From Variovorax sp. PAMC 28711 (GTDB lineage: Bacteria; Pseudomonadota; Gammaproteobacteria; Burkholderiales; Burkholderiaceae_C), in the NCBI RefSeq assembly GCF_001577265.1, contig NZ_CP014517.1, forward strand, positions 425,001-489,000: a DNA stretch of 64,000 bases, written 5' to 3'. Below, piece after piece: positions 36,299 through 48,025 of this stretch. A program made the position numbers and the translations under genes. Position 1 is the stretch's first letter; each line of letters opens with the position of its first letter. The notes beneath the pieces were generated by a model that was given only the letters and a program-made list of their open reading frames with translations, ran no database searches and was not told the origin of the DNA.

Positions 36299-37786
36299 TC
36301 AGGTCGCGAGCGTGGCCACGATGGCCTTGGCGCACAGGGTCATGAGACCGCCTGGCAGGATGCCGAGGCCGAGAATGAGCGCGCCATTCAGCGTCAGCAC
36401 CACGCGCACGTCGCGCGGCGCGGACACCGTGCTGACCGTGACCGGCTTGTCGAAATACATCACCTTCACGATGCGCAGGTAGTAGAACGCGCCGATGAGC
36501 GACATGAGCACCGCGAACACCGCCAGGTAGATGTAGATGGCTTGCCCCGAGGCGATCAGCGCCTGCAGCACGGCCAGCTTGGCGTAGAAGCCAACCAGCG
36601 GCGGCAAGCCGGCCAGCGAGAACATCGCGATGGCCATGACACCGGCGTAGAGCGGGCTGCGCTGGTTGAGGCCGGCGAGATCGACGATTTCTTCGCTCTC
36701 GAAACCTTCGCGCGCCAGCAGCAGGATGATGCCGAAGCTGGCCAGCGTCGTGAGCACGTAGGTGACGATGTAGAACATCGACGCGCTGTACGCCGACGCA
36801 CCGTTGTAGCTGTTGCCGTTGACCACACCGGCCACCAAGCCCAGCAGCATGAAGCCCATCTGTGCGATGGTCGAGTAGGCCAGCATGCGCTTCAGGTTGG
36901 TCTGTGCGATGGCCGCCAGATTGCCGACCAGCAGCGAGGCGATGGCCAGCACCGCCAGCATCTGTTGCCAGTCGAAAGCGAGCGGCACCAGCGCCTCGAC
37001 CAGCAGGCGAATGATGATCGCGAACGCGGCAAGCTCGGGCGCCGCACCGATCAACAGCGTCACGGCCGTGGGCGCGCCCTGGTACACGTCGGGCACCCAC
37101 ATGTGAAACGGGGCCGCGCCGACCTTGAAGCCGAGTCCGGCCACGATGAACACCAATCCGAACACCAGCACCTGGTGATTGACCTTGTGGGTCGAAATGG
37201 ACTTGTAGACCTCGTTGATGTCGAGCGAGCCGGTGGCCCCGTACATCATCGACAGGCCGTACAGCAGGAAGCCGCTCGCCATTGCGCCGAGCACGAAGTA
37301 CTTCATGGCGGCTTCGCTTGCCACAGCGTTGTCACGGCGCAAGGCCACGAGCGCGTAGCTCGACAGCGTGAGCAGCTCCAGGCCCAGGTAGATCAGGAGA
37401 AAGTTGCTGCCCGAGATCATCACGAACATGCCGAGCAAGGCGAACATGCTGATGGTGAAGAGTTCGCCGCCACGCAGCATGTCGCGGTCGCCCGCATAGG
37501 GCCGGCCGTAGACCAGCGTCACCATCAGTGCGATGGTGGCGAAACACTTGAGCCAGTTGCCCATCGGGTCGCTCACGACCATGCCGCCGAATCCGTAAGC
37601 CGTCTTGCCTTCCACGGCGTTGAGCCCGGTGAGCACACCGACGACGGCGAGCGTCAGCAGCGTCAACACGTAGGTGCGCGTGCGCCGGGGACTGGTGTTG
37701 GACAGGTCGACCAGCGCAATGATGCAGGCCATGACCAGCAACACGATTTCAGGGTAGACCGTTGCCAGGCTGAGTTTGTCAATCAT
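36299..37786 (-). CDS. nuoN: NADH-quinone oxidoreductase subunit N
   Basis: Antiporter-like proton-pumping subunit of respiratory complex I, 495 aa, about fourteen membrane segments. Marks: [36 protein letters not shown] (conserved in the family), and [17 protein letters not shown] with its central Lys and conserved Tyr. Last of the nuo genes; starts 24 bases after nuoM. Confidence 0.95.
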   Translation of the reverse strand: MIDKLSLATVYPEIVLLVMACIIALVDLSNTSPRRTRTYVLTLLTLAVVGVLTGLNAVEGKTAYGFGGMVVSDPMGNWLKCFATIALMVTLVYGRPYAGDRDMLRGGELFTISMFALLGMFVMISGSNFLLIYLGLELLTLSSYALVALRRDNAVASEAAMKYFVLGAMASGFLLYGLSMMYGATGSLDINEVYKSISTHKVNHQVLVFGLVFIVAGLGFKVGAAPFHMWVPDVYQGAPTAVTLLIGAAPELAAFAIIIRLLVEALVPLAFDWQQMLAVLAIASLLVGNLAAIAQTNLKRMLAYSTIAQMGFMLLGLVAGVVNGNSYNGASAYSASMFYIVTYVLTTLASFGIILLLAREGFESEEIVDLAGLNQRSPLYAGVMAIAMFSLAGLPPLVGFYAKLAVLQALIASGQAIYIYLAVFAVLMSLIGAFYYLRIVKVMYFDKPVTVSTVSAPRDVRVVLTLNGALILGLGILPGGLMTLCAKAIVATLAT

Positions 37787-37810
37787 CTCGTTCTCTTGTT
37801 CAGCTCGGGC

Positions 37811-39289
37811 TCAGGACGGGATCTTGGAGATCGCGACGTGACGCAGCAAGTCGGTCACCGATGCGTTCATCACGTCGGTGAAAGGCTTCGGATACAGGCC
37901 CATCCACAGCACGGCGATGGCCAGGAGCGACAGCATCAAGAACTCGCGGGCATTGATGTCCTTGAGCACTTTGACGTGGTCGTTGCCGACCGGTCCCAGG
38001 TAGACGCGCTTGTACATCCACAGCGTGTAGGCCGCGCCGAAAATCAACGCGGTGGCCGCGCCGAAACCCACCCAGAAGTTGAACTTGACCGCGCCCAGAA
38101 TGACCATCCATTCGCCCACGAAACCGGCGGTGCCCGGCAAGCCGCAGTTGGCCATGGCGAACAGCAGTGCGAAGGCCGCGAACTTCGGCATGGTGTTCAC
38201 CACGCCGCCGTAGTCGGCGATCTGGCGCGAATGCACGCGGTCGTACAGGACGCCGATGCCCAGGAACATCGCAGCGGAAACGAAACCGTGGGCGATCATC
38301 TGAACGATGCCGCCGGCCACGCCGAGCTCATTGAAGATGAAAAAGCCGAGCGTGACGAAACCCATGTGGGCAACCGACGAATACGCCACCAGCTTTTTCA
38401 TGTCTTGCTGGACCAACGCCACCAGGCCGACGTAGATGACGGCGACGAGCGAGAGCGCGATCATGAGCCAGGCCCACTCGTGCGATGCGTCGGGCGCGAT
38501 GGGCATCGAGAAGCGCAGGAAACCGTAGGCACCGAGCTTCAGCATGATCGCCGCCAGCACGGCCGAGCCACCCGTGGGCGCCTCGACGTGCACGTCAGGC
38601 AGCCAGGTGTGGACCGGCCACATCGGCACCTTGACGGCGAAGGCCGCGAAGAACGCGAAGAACAGGAAGGTCTGCGCGCTGCCGGTGAGCGGCAGCTGGT
38701 GCCACGTCAGGATGTCGAAGCTGCCGCCCGACTTGTTGTACAGGTAGATCAAGGCGACCAGCATCAGCAACGAGCCGAGCAAGGTGTACAGGAAGAACTT
38801 GAACGCCGCATAGATCTTGTTCGGGCCGCCCCAGATGCCGATGATCAGGTACATCGGGATCAGCGTGGCTTCGAAGAACACGTAAAACAGCAAGCCATCG
38901 ATCGCGGAAAACACGCCGATCATCAAGCCCGACAGGATCAGGAACGCGCCCATGTACTGGTTCACTCGCTCGGTGATCACCTGCCACGCCGAAATCACCA
39001 CCACCACGGTGATGAACGACGTCAGCAGCACCAGCCAGAGCGAAATGCCGTCCACGCCGAGGTGGTAGTTGACATGGAAGCGTTCGATCCAGCTCGCCTT
39101 CTCGACGAACTGCATGGCCGCGCTGCCCAGCTGGAAGCGCATGTACAGCGGCACGGTGACCAGGAAACTCACGACCGAACCGATCAGTGCGATCCAGCGC
39201 ACTCCGTTCGCATGCTCGTCACGGCCGAACGCCAGCAACACGGCGCCGAATGCGATCGGTACCCAGATGGCAAGGCTCAACAAACCCAT
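37811..39289 (-). CDS. nuoM: NADH-quinone oxidoreductase subunit M
   Basis: Proton-pumping subunit of 492 aa. Family marks: YHLGVDGISLWLVLLTSFI, FFEATLIPMYLIIGIWGG (essential Glu), MWPVHTWLPDVHVEAPTGGS and MKKLVAYSSVAHMGFV. Starts 25 bases after nuoL. Confidence 0.95.
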   Translation of the reverse strand: MGLLSLAIWVPIAFGAVLLAFGRDEHANGVRWIALIGSVVSFLVTVPLYMRFQLGSAAMQFVEKASWIERFHVNYHLGVDGISLWLVLLTSFITVVVVISAWQVITERVNQYMGAFLILSGLMIGVFSAIDGLLFYVFFEATLIPMYLIIGIWGGPNKIYAAFKFFLYTLLGSLLMLVALIYLYNKSGGSFDILTWHQLPLTGSAQTFLFFAFFAAFAVKVPMWPVHTWLPDVHVEAPTGGSAVLAAIMLKLGAYGFLRFSMPIAPDASHEWAWLMIALSLVAVIYVGLVALVQQDMKKLVAYSSVAHMGFVTLGFFIFNELGVAGGIVQMIAHGFVSAAMFLGIGVLYDRVHSRQIADYGGVVNTMPKFAAFALLFAMANCGLPGTAGFVGEWMVILGAVKFNFWVGFGAATALIFGAAYTLWMYKRVYLGPVGNDHVKVLKDINAREFLMLSLLAIAVLWMGLYPKPFTDVMNASVTDLLRHVAISKIPS

Positions 39290-39314
39290 TTTTATTTTTC
39301 TCCAGCGCTGCGGC

Positions 39315-41348
39315 TTATCGGTTGAACCAGACGAAGTACGTCATGAGAACGAAGATGCCGAGCAGCATCGCGAACGCATAGTGGTAGATGTAGCCGGACT
39401 GCAGCCAACGGACTGCCCCGGCGATGCGGCCGACGATCTTCCAGGAACCGTTGACCAACGCGCCATCGATGATGGCCTGGTCGCCGCCCTTCCACAGACC
39501 GGTGCCGAGCGCGCGCGTGCCGCGCGCGATGATGTTCTCGTTGATCCAGTCGAGGTAGTACTTGTTTTCGAGCAGGCGATACACCGGGCCGAACGAACGC
39601 TTGATCGCCGTCGGCAGCGCAGGGTTGACCATGTACATGTAATACGACGCCACAACGCCTGCCAAGGCCAGCCAGAACGGCGCTGCGGTCAGGCCGTGGA
39701 TCGCCATGGCGACCGGTCCGTGGAACGCCGCCCTCATCTCTTCCATGACGGGATGCTTCTCCAGGTTGAAGAAAATCGCGTCCTTGAAGAAGCCGCCGTA
39801 GAGCATCGGCTCGATCGTGATGAAGCCGATCATCACCGAAGGAATGGCCAGCAGCACCAGCGGCAGCCAGACGACCCACGGCGACTCGTGCGGCTTGGCA
39901 TCGTGCGCGTGCCCATGATGATCGTCGTGGCCATGCGCGTCGTCGTGATGCGCATCAGGATTCTGGTCGTACCGTTCCTTGCCATGGAAGACCAGGAAAT
40001 ACAGACGGAACGAATAGAAGGACGTGATGAACACGCCGGCAAGCACCGCGAAGTAGGCGAAGCCCGCGCCCCACAAATGACTTTCGTGGACGGCTTCGAT
40101 GATGCTGTCCTTGGAGTAGAAGCCGGCGAAGAACGGCGTGCCGATCAACGCGAGCGACCCGATCACGAAGGTGATCCAGGTGATCGGCATGTACTTGCGC
40201 ACACCGCCCATCCAGCGGATGTCCTGGTTGTGATGCATGCCAATGATCACCGAGCCGGCACCAAGGAACAGCAGCGCCTTGAAGAACGCATGCGTCATCA
40301 GGTGGAACACCGCGACCGAATAGGCCGATGCGCCGAGCGCGACCGTCATGTAGCCGAGCTGCGAAAGCGTCGAATACGCAATCACGCGCTTGATGTCGTT
40401 CTGGATGATCCCGAGGAAGCCCATGAACAGCGCGGTGATGGCGCCAATCACGAGAATGAAGCTCAACGCGGTGTCACTCAGTTCGAACAGCGGCGACATG
40501 CGCGCCACCATGAAGATGCCGGCCGTCACCATGGTCGCCGCGTGGATCAGCGCCGAGATCGGCGTCGGACCTTCCATGGAATCGGGCAGCCACACATGCA
40601 GCGGGAACTGCGCGCTCTTGCCCATGGCGCCGATGAACAGGCAGATGCAGACCACGGTGATGAGCATCCAGCCGGTGCCCGGGAAGGTCAGCTTGGCCAG
40701 GTCGTCTGCCTTGGCGAAAGCCTCGCCATAGTTCAGCGTGCCGGCATACGCCGCGATCAGGCCGATGCCGAGAATGAAGCCGAAGTCGCCCACGCGGTTG
40801 ACCAGGAAGGCCTTCATGTTGGCGAACACGGCGGTCGGCTTGTTGAACCAGAAGCCGATCAGCAAGTAGGACACCAGACCCACCGCCTCCCAGCCGAAGA
40901 ACAGCTGGAGCATGTTGTTGCTCATGACGAGCATCAGCATCGAGAAGGTGAACAGCGAGATGTAGGCGAAGAACCGGTTGTAGCCCTCGTCTTCTTCCAT
41001 GTAGCCGATGGTGTAGATGTGAACCATCAGCGACACGAAGGTCACCACGCACATCATCATGGCGGTGAGGCCGTCGACCAGGAAGCCGACCTCCATCTTG
41101 AGGCCGCCGACGACCATCCACTCGTACAGCGTCGCGTTGAAGCGGGCACCGTCGACGATGACGCTGCGCAGCGTCATCGCGGAAATGACGAAGGCGATCA
41201 ACACGCCCAGGATGGTCAGCGAATGCGTGACTTTGCGGCCGATGTGGTTGCCGCCGAACTTCGTGCCGAACAGGCCGGCCAATACCGAACCGACCAGCGG
41301 CGCCATCGGGACCGCCAGGAGAGTGGATGCAGAAAGGGTTGCGCTCAT
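39315..41348 (-). CDS. nuoL: NADH-quinone oxidoreductase subunit L
   Basis: Largest membrane subunit of complex I, 677 aa, with the distal proton channel and the long lateral C-terminal helix. Marks: LQLFFGWEAVGLVSYLLIGF, FPLHVWLPDSMEGPTPISAL and KRVIAYSTLSQLGYMTVALG. A cytoplasm- or periplasm-facing loop around residues 465-485 is unusually His/Asp-rich (DAHHDDAHGHDDHHGHAHD). Starts 12 bases after nuoK. Confidence 0.95.
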   Translation of the reverse strand: MSATLSASTLLAVPMAPLVGSVLAGLFGTKFGGNHIGRKVTHSLTILGVLIAFVISAMTLRSVIVDGARFNATLYEWMVVGGLKMEVGFLVDGLTAMMMCVVTFVSLMVHIYTIGYMEEDEGYNRFFAYISLFTFSMLMLVMSNNMLQLFFGWEAVGLVSYLLIGFWFNKPTAVFANMKAFLVNRVGDFGFILGIGLIAAYAGTLNYGEAFAKADDLAKLTFPGTGWMLITVVCICLFIGAMGKSAQFPLHVWLPDSMEGPTPISALIHAATMVTAGIFMVARMSPLFELSDTALSFILVIGAITALFMGFLGIIQNDIKRVIAYSTLSQLGYMTVALGASAYSVAVFHLMTHAFFKALLFLGAGSVIIGMHHNQDIRWMGGVRKYMPITWITFVIGSLALIGTPFFAGFYSKDSIIEAVHESHLWGAGFAYFAVLAGVFITSFYSFRLYFLVFHGKERYDQNPDAHHDDAHGHDDHHGHAHDAKPHESPWVVWLPLVLLAIPSVMIGFITIEPMLYGGFFKDAIFFNLEKHPVMEEMRAAFHGPVAMAIHGLTAAPFWLALAGVVASYYMYMVNPALPTAIKRSFGPVYRLLENKYYLDWINENIIARGTRALGTGLWKGGDQAIIDGALVNGSWKIVGRIAGAVRWLQSGYIYHYAFAMLLGIFVLMTYFVWFNR

Positions 41349-41360
41349 GGTGCAGTCTTC

Positions 41361-41669
41361 TTAGCCCTTGAGCGAGTTGAGTTCGTCGACATCGATGCTC
41401 GACTTGTTTCGGAACAGGAGCACCAGCAAAGCGAGACCGATGGCCGACTCCGCCGCGGCGACGGTCAGGATGAAGAACACGAACACTTGCCCGTGCATGT
41501 CGCCGAGGTAGTGCGAGAACGCAACGAAGTTCATGTTGACCGCAAGCAGCATCAGTTCGATGCACATCAACAGCACGATGAGGTTCTTGCGGTTCAGAAA
41601 GATGCCGATCACCGAGAGCGCAAACAGCATCGCTCCGAGCGACAGGTAATGAGGAAGGGTCAGTGTCAT
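41361..41669 (-). CDS. nuoK: NADH-quinone oxidoreductase subunit K
   Basis: Small membrane subunit of 102 aa with three segments: [39 protein letters not shown] (with the conserved membrane Glu), and [20 protein letters not shown] (second Glu). ATG overlaps nuoJ's end. Confidence 0.95.
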   Translation of the reverse strand: MTLTLPHYLSLGAMLFALSVIGIFLNRKNLIVLLMCIELMLLAVNMNFVAFSHYLGDMHGQVFVFFILTVAAAESAIGLALLVLLFRNKSSIDVDELNSLKG

Positions 41670-42331
41670 GCCTTCTTCTCCACGGGGGCGGCAGGTTGGG
41701 CGGCGGCTTCAGGCGGCACCGGCGGCAAGGCGGGTTTGGTGACATCGACCTTCAGGACCCGCAGGCGATCGCGCGCCTTCACATGGACCTGGTCCTGCAC
41801 GTTGACGAACTTGGTGTCCTTGCGCTCGCGCAGGGTCAGCGCAATGGCGGCAATCATGGCGACCACCAGGATCACGGCCGCAATCTGGACCGGATAGAGG
41901 TACTCGGTGTAGAGCAGGATGCCCAGCGCCTTGGTGTTCGAGCCCTGCGCCAGGACGTCCTTGGCCACGGCAGCGACCGGCGTTTCGCGAAAGCCGCCCA
42001 TCAGCACGTAGGCCATTTCGAGCGCGATCACCACGCCGACCAGCGCCGCCAGCGGAAAGTGTTTCCAGAACCCCTGCCGCAGACCCGACATGTCGAGGTC
42101 CAGCATCATCACGACGAACAGGAACAGCACCATCACCGCCCCGAGGTAGACGAGCACGAGCACGATCGCCAGGAACTCGGCCTGCAGCAGCAGCCACACC
42201 GCCGACGCCTGCGAAAACGCGAGCATGAGATAGAGCACCGCGTGCACGGGATTGCGCGCGGTGATGACCCGGAAGGCTGCGAACAGCAGCACGAGCGAGA
42301 ACAGATAGAAGAAACCAGTCTTGACGTCCAT
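41666..42331 (-). CDS. nuoJ: NADH-quinone oxidoreductase subunit J
   Basis: Membrane subunit of 221 aa. After [19 protein letters not shown], marks are [20 protein letters not shown] and [20 protein letters not shown] (the pi-bulge segment). The C-terminal 50 residues are a Pro/Ala-rich extension ([20 protein letters not shown]) that is cytoplasmic and looks disordered. Starts 27 bases after nuoI. Confidence 0.95.
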   Translation of the reverse strand: MDVKTGFFYLFSLVLLFAAFRVITARNPVHAVLYLMLAFSQASAVWLLLQAEFLAIVLVLVYLGAVMVLFLFVVMMLDLDMSGLRQGFWKHFPLAALVGVVIALEMAYVLMGGFRETPVAAVAKDVLAQGSNTKALGILLYTEYLYPVQIAAVILVVAMIAAIALTLRERKDTKFVNVQDQVHVKARDRLRVLKVDVTKPALPPVPPEAAAQPAAPVEKKA

Positions 42332-42358
42332 GGAATTTTTCTTTGGGTGCGTCTGCCG

Positions 42359-42871
42359 TTAACGGTACTTCGCGTCGGCCGCCTTGGCTGCCGCGATTTC
42401 TGGTTCGTAGCGGTCGCCGACGGCGAGCAGCATTTCCTTGGTGAAGTACAAGTCACCGCGCTTTTCGCCGTGGTACTCCAGAATGTGCGTTTCGACGATC
42501 GAGTCGACCGGGCAGCTCTCTTCGCAGAAACCGCAGAAGATGCATTTGGTCAGGTCGATGTCGTAGCGCGTGGTGCGGCGCGAACCGTCGTCACGCACCT
42601 CGGACTCGATGGTGATCGCCACTGCCGGGCACACGGCTTCGCATAACTTGCACGCGATGCAGCGCTCTTCGCCGTTTTCGTAGCGGCGCAGCGCATGCAG
42701 GCCACGAAAACGCGGCGACAACGGCGTCTTTTCCTCGGGGAACTGGACGGTGATCTTGCGGCGGAACGCGTAGCGTCCGGTCAGGACCATGCCCTTGAAC
42801 AGTTCCGCGAGCATGAAGCTCTTGAGGAAGTCCTTGACCGAAAAGGGGGAGGCAGCAACAGCTGAAGACAT
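42359..42871 (-). CDS. nuoI: NADH-quinone oxidoreductase subunit I
   Basis: Ferredoxin-type subunit of 170 aa with two [4Fe-4S] clusters: [16 protein letters not shown] and [16 protein letters not shown]. Passes electrons from NuoG towards the NuoB cluster. The N-terminal amphipathic helix ([15 protein letters not shown]) lies along the membrane. Starts 15 bases after nuoH. Confidence 0.97.
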   Translation of the reverse strand: MSSAVAASPFSVKDFLKSFMLAELFKGMVLTGRYAFRRKITVQFPEEKTPLSPRFRGLHALRRYENGEERCIACKLCEAVCPAVAITIESEVRDDGSRRTTRYDIDLTKCIFCGFCEESCPVDSIVETHILEYHGEKRGDLYFTKEMLLAVGDRYEPEIAAAKAADAKYR

Positions 42872-42886
42872 CTTGTTTTTCTCCGC

Positions 42887-43963
42887 TTATTTCCAGATGT
42901 TCCAGGGCGTCTGCATCCAGCCCCCGACCACCAGCAGCCACACGAGGGTGACCGGAATGAAGATCTTCCAGCCCAGACGCATGATCTGGTCGTAACGGAA
43001 GCGCGGGAACGTGCCACGGATCCAGATGAAGAGCGAGAGCACGAGGAAGGTCTTGAGCCCGAGCCAGATCCACCCTGGAATGAAATCGAGGAAGCCGACG
43101 GGCGACAGCCAGCCGCCGAGGAACATCAGTGCCGCGAGGATCGACACGAGCCACATGCTGGCGTATTCGGCCAGGAAGAAGATCGCGAAGCCCATGCCCG
43201 AGTACTCGACCATGTGGCCGGCCACGATCTCGGCTTCGCCTTCGACCACGTCGAACGGATGGCGGTTGGTTTCGGCCACGCCGGAAATCACGTAGACCAC
43301 GAAGATCGGCAGCAACGGCAACCAGTTCCAGGACAGGAAGCCGAGGCCCATGTTGGCGAACGTTCCCTTGCCCTGCACCGCGACCACGTCGCCGAGGTTC
43401 AGGCTGCCGGTGACCATGATCACCACCACCAGGCAGAAGCCCATCGCGATTTCGTAACTCACCATCTGGGCCGACGCGCGCAGCGCACCCAGAAACGCGT
43501 ACTTCGAGTTCGACGCCCAGCCCGCGATGATCACACCGTACACCTCGATCGAGGTGATCGCCATGATGAGCAGCAGGCCGGCATTGACGTTGGCGAGCAC
43601 GGCTTCGGGGCCGAACGGAATGGCGACCCACGCGGCGAGCGCCGGCATGATTGCCATGATCGGCCCGAGCCGGAACAGCCCGGGACTCGCAGCCGACGGG
43701 TTGATCATTTCCTTGGTGAGCAACTTGACCGCATCGGCGATCGGTTGCAAGAGACCCAGCGGCCCCACCCGATTCGGGCCGTGACGCACCTGGATCCAGC
43801 CGAGGAGCTTGCGCTCCCAGAGCGTGGCATAGGCCACCGCCCCCATCAGCGGCAGCAGCACGCAGATGATCTTGATCAGCGTCCAGAGGACCGGCCAGCC
43901 GCCCACCGTCCACCAGTTGGCGGCGATGAGGCCGCGGCCGAAGCCGTAGATGGAATCGATCAT
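42887..43963 (-). CDS. nuoH: NADH-quinone oxidoreductase subunit H
   Basis: Membrane subunit of 358 aa that forms the quinone chamber with NuoB and NuoD. Marks: [56 protein letters not shown] and [18 protein letters not shown]. Overlaps the nuoG stop. Confidence 0.97.
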   Translation of the reverse strand: MIDSIYGFGRGLIAANWWTVGGWPVLWTLIKIICVLLPLMGAVAYATLWERKLLGWIQVRHGPNRVGPLGLLQPIADAVKLLTKEMINPSAASPGLFRLGPIMAIMPALAAWVAIPFGPEAVLANVNAGLLLIMAITSIEVYGVIIAGWASNSKYAFLGALRASAQMVSYEIAMGFCLVVVIMVTGSLNLGDVVAVQGKGTFANMGLGFLSWNWLPLLPIFVVYVISGVAETNRHPFDVVEGEAEIVAGHMVEYSGMGFAIFFLAEYASMWLVSILAALMFLGGWLSPVGFLDFIPGWIWLGLKTFLVLSLFIWIRGTFPRFRYDQIMRLGWKIFIPVTLVWLLVVGGWMQTPWNIWK

Positions 43964-46137
43964 GCGATTACCCCGGCACCCGGCTTGACGCCGAAGACGG
44001 CGTGGCGGCTGCCACGGCCATCGGCCGTCAGTTGCAACGACGTGGCGCGCCGCACCAGGCCGTCGAGCTGGTAAATGCTCGCGACCGCAGGGATCGCCTC
44101 TTTTGCGGACCCTGCCGCGAAATCGACGCCCGCGGGTGCCGCGTTGCCAAGCAAAGCCGTCGGCATGTGCGTTCCGGTCGCCTCGCCCTTGCGCACATGA
44201 GACAGGACATCTTGCGAAGACTCGAAATCGAAACCTTGCAGACCAAGCAGGTTGGCCAGCACGCGCAACACTTTCCAGGCCGGGCGCGCTTCGCCCAGTG
44301 GCTTCACCACCGCATGAAAGCCTTGCACGCGGCCTTCGGCATTCACGAAGGTGCCGGGCGTTTCCGAAAACGGCGCGATCGGCAGCAGAACGTCGCTGAA
44401 CGCGAGATTGGCTTTGAACGGGCTGAGCGTCACGACCATCTGGGCGTGTTCGAGGCCTGCGGGCGCCGCAGCACCGGCTGCCGAGTCAAATTCGGGTTCG
44501 TTGTTGAGCAGCAGCAAAGCCTTCACACCGCCCGACAACATCTGTGCGGCGTTGAGCCCATTGACACCGGGCAACGCACCCGCCCACTGCGCGCCGACCG
44601 TGTTGGCCGCTTCGGTCAGGTAACCGACGCTGGCGCCGGTCTGCTCGCCGATCCATTGCGCGAGTGCCAGCAGTTGCGACGCCTGCGCATGGTGCGCTGC
44701 GGCGTTGCCGAGCAGGATTGCCTTGCGCTCGCCGCCGAGCAACGACGACGCCAGCGCCTTCGCAGCATCGTTGGCTTCACCGGCGACGGGCGAAGTCGCA
44801 CCCTTTTCGGCGCCGATGGCCGTGGCCAGATCGGCGAGGGACTGGACCCACTGATCTGCCGCCACGGTCTGCATGCCGGCGAGCGTCATGGCCCACGCGT
44901 CGCGGCTGGCCAGTTCCGTCGTCGATGCGATGACGCTCACCTTCGCGCCACGGCGCGCGGCCTGGCGGATGCGCTGCGCGAAGAGCGGATGGTCCTTGCG
45001 CAGATTGGAGCCGACCACCAGCACGCGCTGCAACTGCGATAGCGACGCAATCGATGTGCCGAGCCAGTGAATGCCCCCGGCACGTGCGAAGTCTGCATTG
45101 CGAAGACGGTAATCGATGTTCTCGCTGCCGAGACCGCGCACCAGTGCGCCAGCCAACGCCAGCTCTTCGACGGTGCTGTGCGGGCTGACGAGTGCGCCGA
45201 TGGCCGATGCGCCATGGTCGGTCTTGATCTGGCGCAGGCCGTTCGCGACGTATTCGAGTGCCGTCTGCCAATCCACCGCCTGCCACTGACCGCCCTGCTT
45301 GAGCATCGGCTGGGTCAGGCGCTCGTCGCTGTTGAGCGCTTCGTACGAGAAACGATCGCGGTCGGCGATCCAGCATTCGTTCACGTCCTCGTTCTCAAGC
45401 GGGACGACGCGCATGACCTTGTTGTTCTTGACCTGGACGATCAGGTTCGCACCGGTCGAATCGTGCGGGCTCACCGACTTGCGACGCGACAGCTCCCAGG
45501 TGCGGGCGCTGTAGCGGAACGGCTTGCTGGTCAAGGCACCGACCGGACAGATGTCGATCATGTTGCCCGACAGCTCCGAGTCGATGGTCTCACCGAGCAC
45601 GGTCGTGATTTCGGAATGCTCGCCGCGATGGATCATGCCCAGCTCCATCACGCCCGCGACCTCCTGGCCGAAGCGGACGCAACGCGTGCAGTGGATGCAG
45701 CGGGTCATCTCTTCCATGCTGACGAGCGGACCGACGTCCTTGTGGAAGACGACGCGTTTTTCTTCTTCGTAGCGCGACGCAGAGCCGCCGTAGCCGACGG
45801 CGATGTCCTGCAACTGGCATTCGCCGCCCTGGTCGCAGATCGGGCAGTCCAGCGGGTGGTTGATGAGCAGGAACTCCATCACCGACTGCTGGGCCTTGAT
45901 GGCCTTTTCGCTTTTGGTACGAACGATCATGCCCTGCGTCACCGGCGTGGCGCAGGCTGGCATCGGCTTGGGCGCTTTTTCGATGTCGACCAGGCACATG
46001 CGGCAGTTCGCCGCGATGCTCAGCTTCTTGTGATAGCAGAAGTGCGGGATGTACGTGCCAGCCTTGTCGGCCGCATGCATCACCATGCTGCCTTCGGTGA
46101 TCTCCACCTTCTTGCCGTCGATTTCGAGTTCAACCAT
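43960..46137 (-). CDS. nuoG: NADH-quinone oxidoreductase subunit G
   Basis: Iron-sulfur subunit of 725 aa. N-terminal [2Fe-2S] domain with C...CRMC...C ([25 protein letters not shown]), a His-Cys [4Fe-4S] domain ([18 protein letters not shown]) and another [4Fe-4S] set ([12 protein letters not shown] with ICPVGAL). The remainder is a molybdopterin-oxidoreductase fold that has lost its cofactor, as in all complex I. Starts 17 bases after nuoF. Confidence 0.96.
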   Translation of the reverse strand: MVELEIDGKKVEITEGSMVMHAADKAGTYIPHFCYHKKLSIAANCRMCLVDIEKAPKPMPACATPVTQGMIVRTKSEKAIKAQQSVMEFLLINHPLDCPICDQGGECQLQDIAVGYGGSASRYEEEKRVVFHKDVGPLVSMEEMTRCIHCTRCVRFGQEVAGVMELGMIHRGEHSEITTVLGETIDSELSGNMIDICPVGALTSKPFRYSARTWELSRRKSVSPHDSTGANLIVQVKNNKVMRVVPLENEDVNECWIADRDRFSYEALNSDERLTQPMLKQGGQWQAVDWQTALEYVANGLRQIKTDHGASAIGALVSPHSTVEELALAGALVRGLGSENIDYRLRNADFARAGGIHWLGTSIASLSQLQRVLVVGSNLRKDHPLFAQRIRQAARRGAKVSVIASTTELASRDAWAMTLAGMQTVAADQWVQSLADLATAIGAEKGATSPVAGEANDAAKALASSLLGGERKAILLGNAAAHHAQASQLLALAQWIGEQTGASVGYLTEAANTVGAQWAGALPGVNGLNAAQMLSGGVKALLLLNNEPEFDSAAGAAAPAGLEHAQMVVTLSPFKANLAFSDVLLPIAPFSETPGTFVNAEGRVQGFHAVVKPLGEARPAWKVLRVLANLLGLQGFDFESSQDVLSHVRKGEATGTHMPTALLGNAAPAGVDFAAGSAKEAIPAVASIYQLDGLVRRATSLQLTADGRGSRHAVFGVKPGAGVIA

Positions 46138-46154
46138 ATGTGTTTACCGGGATC

Positions 46155-47495
46155 TCAGGCCTTGGCCACTGTGGGGACGACATAGCCCGGAATCAGCGCC
46201 TCGAACTCGTGACGGAAATGCTTGATCATGGCGCGCACCGGCATCGCAGCGGCATCGCCCAGCGCGCAGATCGTGCGACCCTGGATGTTGTCGGCGACCG
46301 AATTGAGCAGGTCCATGTCGGTCTGGCGACCCAGGCCGTTGTGGATGCGGTCGACCACGCGCCACAACCAGCCCGTGCCTTCACGGCAGGGTGTGCACTG
46401 ACCGCAGGATTCGTGCATGTAGAAATAGGACAAGCGCCGCAGCGACTCCACCATCGAGCGGCTGTCGTCCATCACGATCACCGCGCCCGAGCCGAGCATC
46501 GAGCCGGCCTTGGCGATGGAGTCGTAGTCCATCGTGCATTCCATCATGATGGATGCGGGCAGCACCGGTGATGACGAGCCGCCAGGGATGACCGCCTTGA
46601 GCGTGCGGCCCTTGCGCACGCCACCGGCGATCTCGAGCAGCTTGGAGAACGGCGTGCCCATCGGCACTTCATAGTTGCCAGGCCACTCGACGTCGCCGCT
46701 GACCGAATAGATTTTGGTGCCGCCGTTGTTCGGCTTGCCGCATTCGAGATAGGCCGGACCGCCGTTGATGATGATCCAGGGCACCGCGGCGAAGGTTTCG
46801 GTATTGTTGATCGTCGTCGGCTTGCCGTACAGGCCGAAGCTGGCCGGGAACGGTGGCTTGAAGCGCGGCTGACCCTTCTTGCCTTCGAGCGATTCGAGCA
46901 GTGCGGTTTCTTCGCCGCAGATGTAGGCGCCGAAGCCGTGCGCGGCGTGCAACTGGAAGTTGTAGTCGCTGTCCATGATCTTGTCGCCGAGATAACCGGC
47001 GGCGCGCGCTTCTTCCAGCGCTTCCTCGAAACGGTCATAGCTCGCGAAGATCTCGCCATGGATGTAGTTGTAGCCCACGCTGATGCCCATCGCATACGCG
47101 GCGATGGCCATGCCTTCGATCACGATGTGCGGGTTGAACTGCAGGATGTCGCGGTCCTTGCAAGTGCCCGGTTCGCCTTCGTCCGAATTGCAGACCAGGT
47201 ACTTCTGGCCCGGGAACTGACGCGGCATGAAGCTCCACTTGAGCCCGGTCGGAAAACCAGCGCCGCCGCGGCCACGCAAACCCGAGGCCTTGACTTCGGC
47301 AATCACCTGGTCAGGGGTCAAGCCTTCACTCAGGATTTTCCGCAAGGCCTTGTAGCCGCCGCGCGCTTCGTAGTCGGCCAGCCGCCAGTTGGTGCCATCG
47401 AGACCGGCGTAGATCTGCGCACCGATGTGCCGATCGTGAAAACAGGTCTGGACACCCGTGGCCTGAAACTGGGCGAGGACTTGATCCGGCGACAT
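46155..47495 (-). CDS. nuoF: NADH-quinone oxidoreductase subunit F
   Basis: NADH- and FMN-binding subunit of 446 aa from ATG 47495, whose ATG overlaps the nuoE stop. Nucleotide loop [21 protein letters not shown] region [17 protein letters not shown], and the N3 cluster [15 protein letters not shown]. Longer upstream starts lack support. Confidence 0.97.
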   Translation of the reverse strand: MSPDQVLAQFQATGVQTCFHDRHIGAQIYAGLDGTNWRLADYEARGGYKALRKILSEGLTPDQVIAEVKASGLRGRGGAGFPTGLKWSFMPRQFPGQKYLVCNSDEGEPGTCKDRDILQFNPHIVIEGMAIAAYAMGISVGYNYIHGEIFASYDRFEEALEEARAAGYLGDKIMDSDYNFQLHAAHGFGAYICGEETALLESLEGKKGQPRFKPPFPASFGLYGKPTTINNTETFAAVPWIIINGGPAYLECGKPNNGGTKIYSVSGDVEWPGNYEVPMGTPFSKLLEIAGGVRKGRTLKAVIPGGSSSPVLPASIMMECTMDYDSIAKAGSMLGSGAVIVMDDSRSMVESLRRLSYFYMHESCGQCTPCREGTGWLWRVVDRIHNGLGRQTDMDLLNSVADNIQGRTICALGDAAAMPVRAMIKHFRHEFEALIPGYVVPTVAKA

Positions 47496-48025
47496 CAGGA
47501 AGCCTCCCCGGCGGATGCGCTGCGCAAACCGTCGATCAGTTGGTCGAGCTTTTCGTTGGTCATGAAACTGCACATCGTGCGGTCGTTCACCAGCATCACC
47601 GGCGAGTCGGCGCAGGCGCCGAGACATTCGCTTTGCTGCAGCGTGAACAGGCCGTCGGACGTGGTATCGCCCATGTGGATTCCCAACTTCTTCTCAAGAT
47701 GCGCGAGCGCCCGGGCGCCATCGCGCAGCTGGCATGGAAGGTTGGTGCACACGTTGAGCTTGAACTTGCCCAGCGGATGCTGGTTGTACATGTTGTAGAA
47801 GGTCGTGACCTCGTGCACCGCGATCTGCGGCATGCCGAGATAGTCGGCGATGACCTTTTCGTGGTCGAGGCTCACATAGCCGGATTCCTGCTGCACGATC
47901 GCCAAGCAGGCCATCACCGCAGATTGGGCCTGGTCTGCAGGGTATTTGGCGACTTCACGCGCGAAACGCTCAAACGCGGCCTCGGAAATTCCAGACGCGT
48001 GCACGGCGCCATTGTCGTTGCTCAT
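47495..48025 (-). CDS. nuoE: NADH-quinone oxidoreductase subunit E
   Basis: Thioredoxin-like subunit of 176 aa with the N1a [2Fe-2S] cluster: the first two ligands in [12 protein letters not shown], the second two in [13 protein letters not shown]. Preceding [18 protein letters not shown] is the family signature. It starts inside the last codon of nuoD (ATGA-type). Confidence 0.96.
   Translation of the reverse strand: MSNDNGAVHASGISEAAFERFAREVAKYPADQAQSAVMACLAIVQQESGYVSLDHEKVIADYLGMPQIAVHEVTTFYNMYNQHPLGKFKLNVCTNLPCQLRDGARALAHLEKKLGIHMGDTTSDGLFTLQQSECLGACADSPVMLVNDRTMCSFMTNEKLDQLIDGLRSASAGEAS

Noticed and set aside
35864..41897. Long open frames on the plus strand, over 900 codons each, opposite the nuo genes
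   Set aside because: They are antisense to clearly identified nuo genes. High GC and codon bias keep stops rare in this frame, and the products are low-complexity His/Gln/Arg/Asp-rich with no family pattern.
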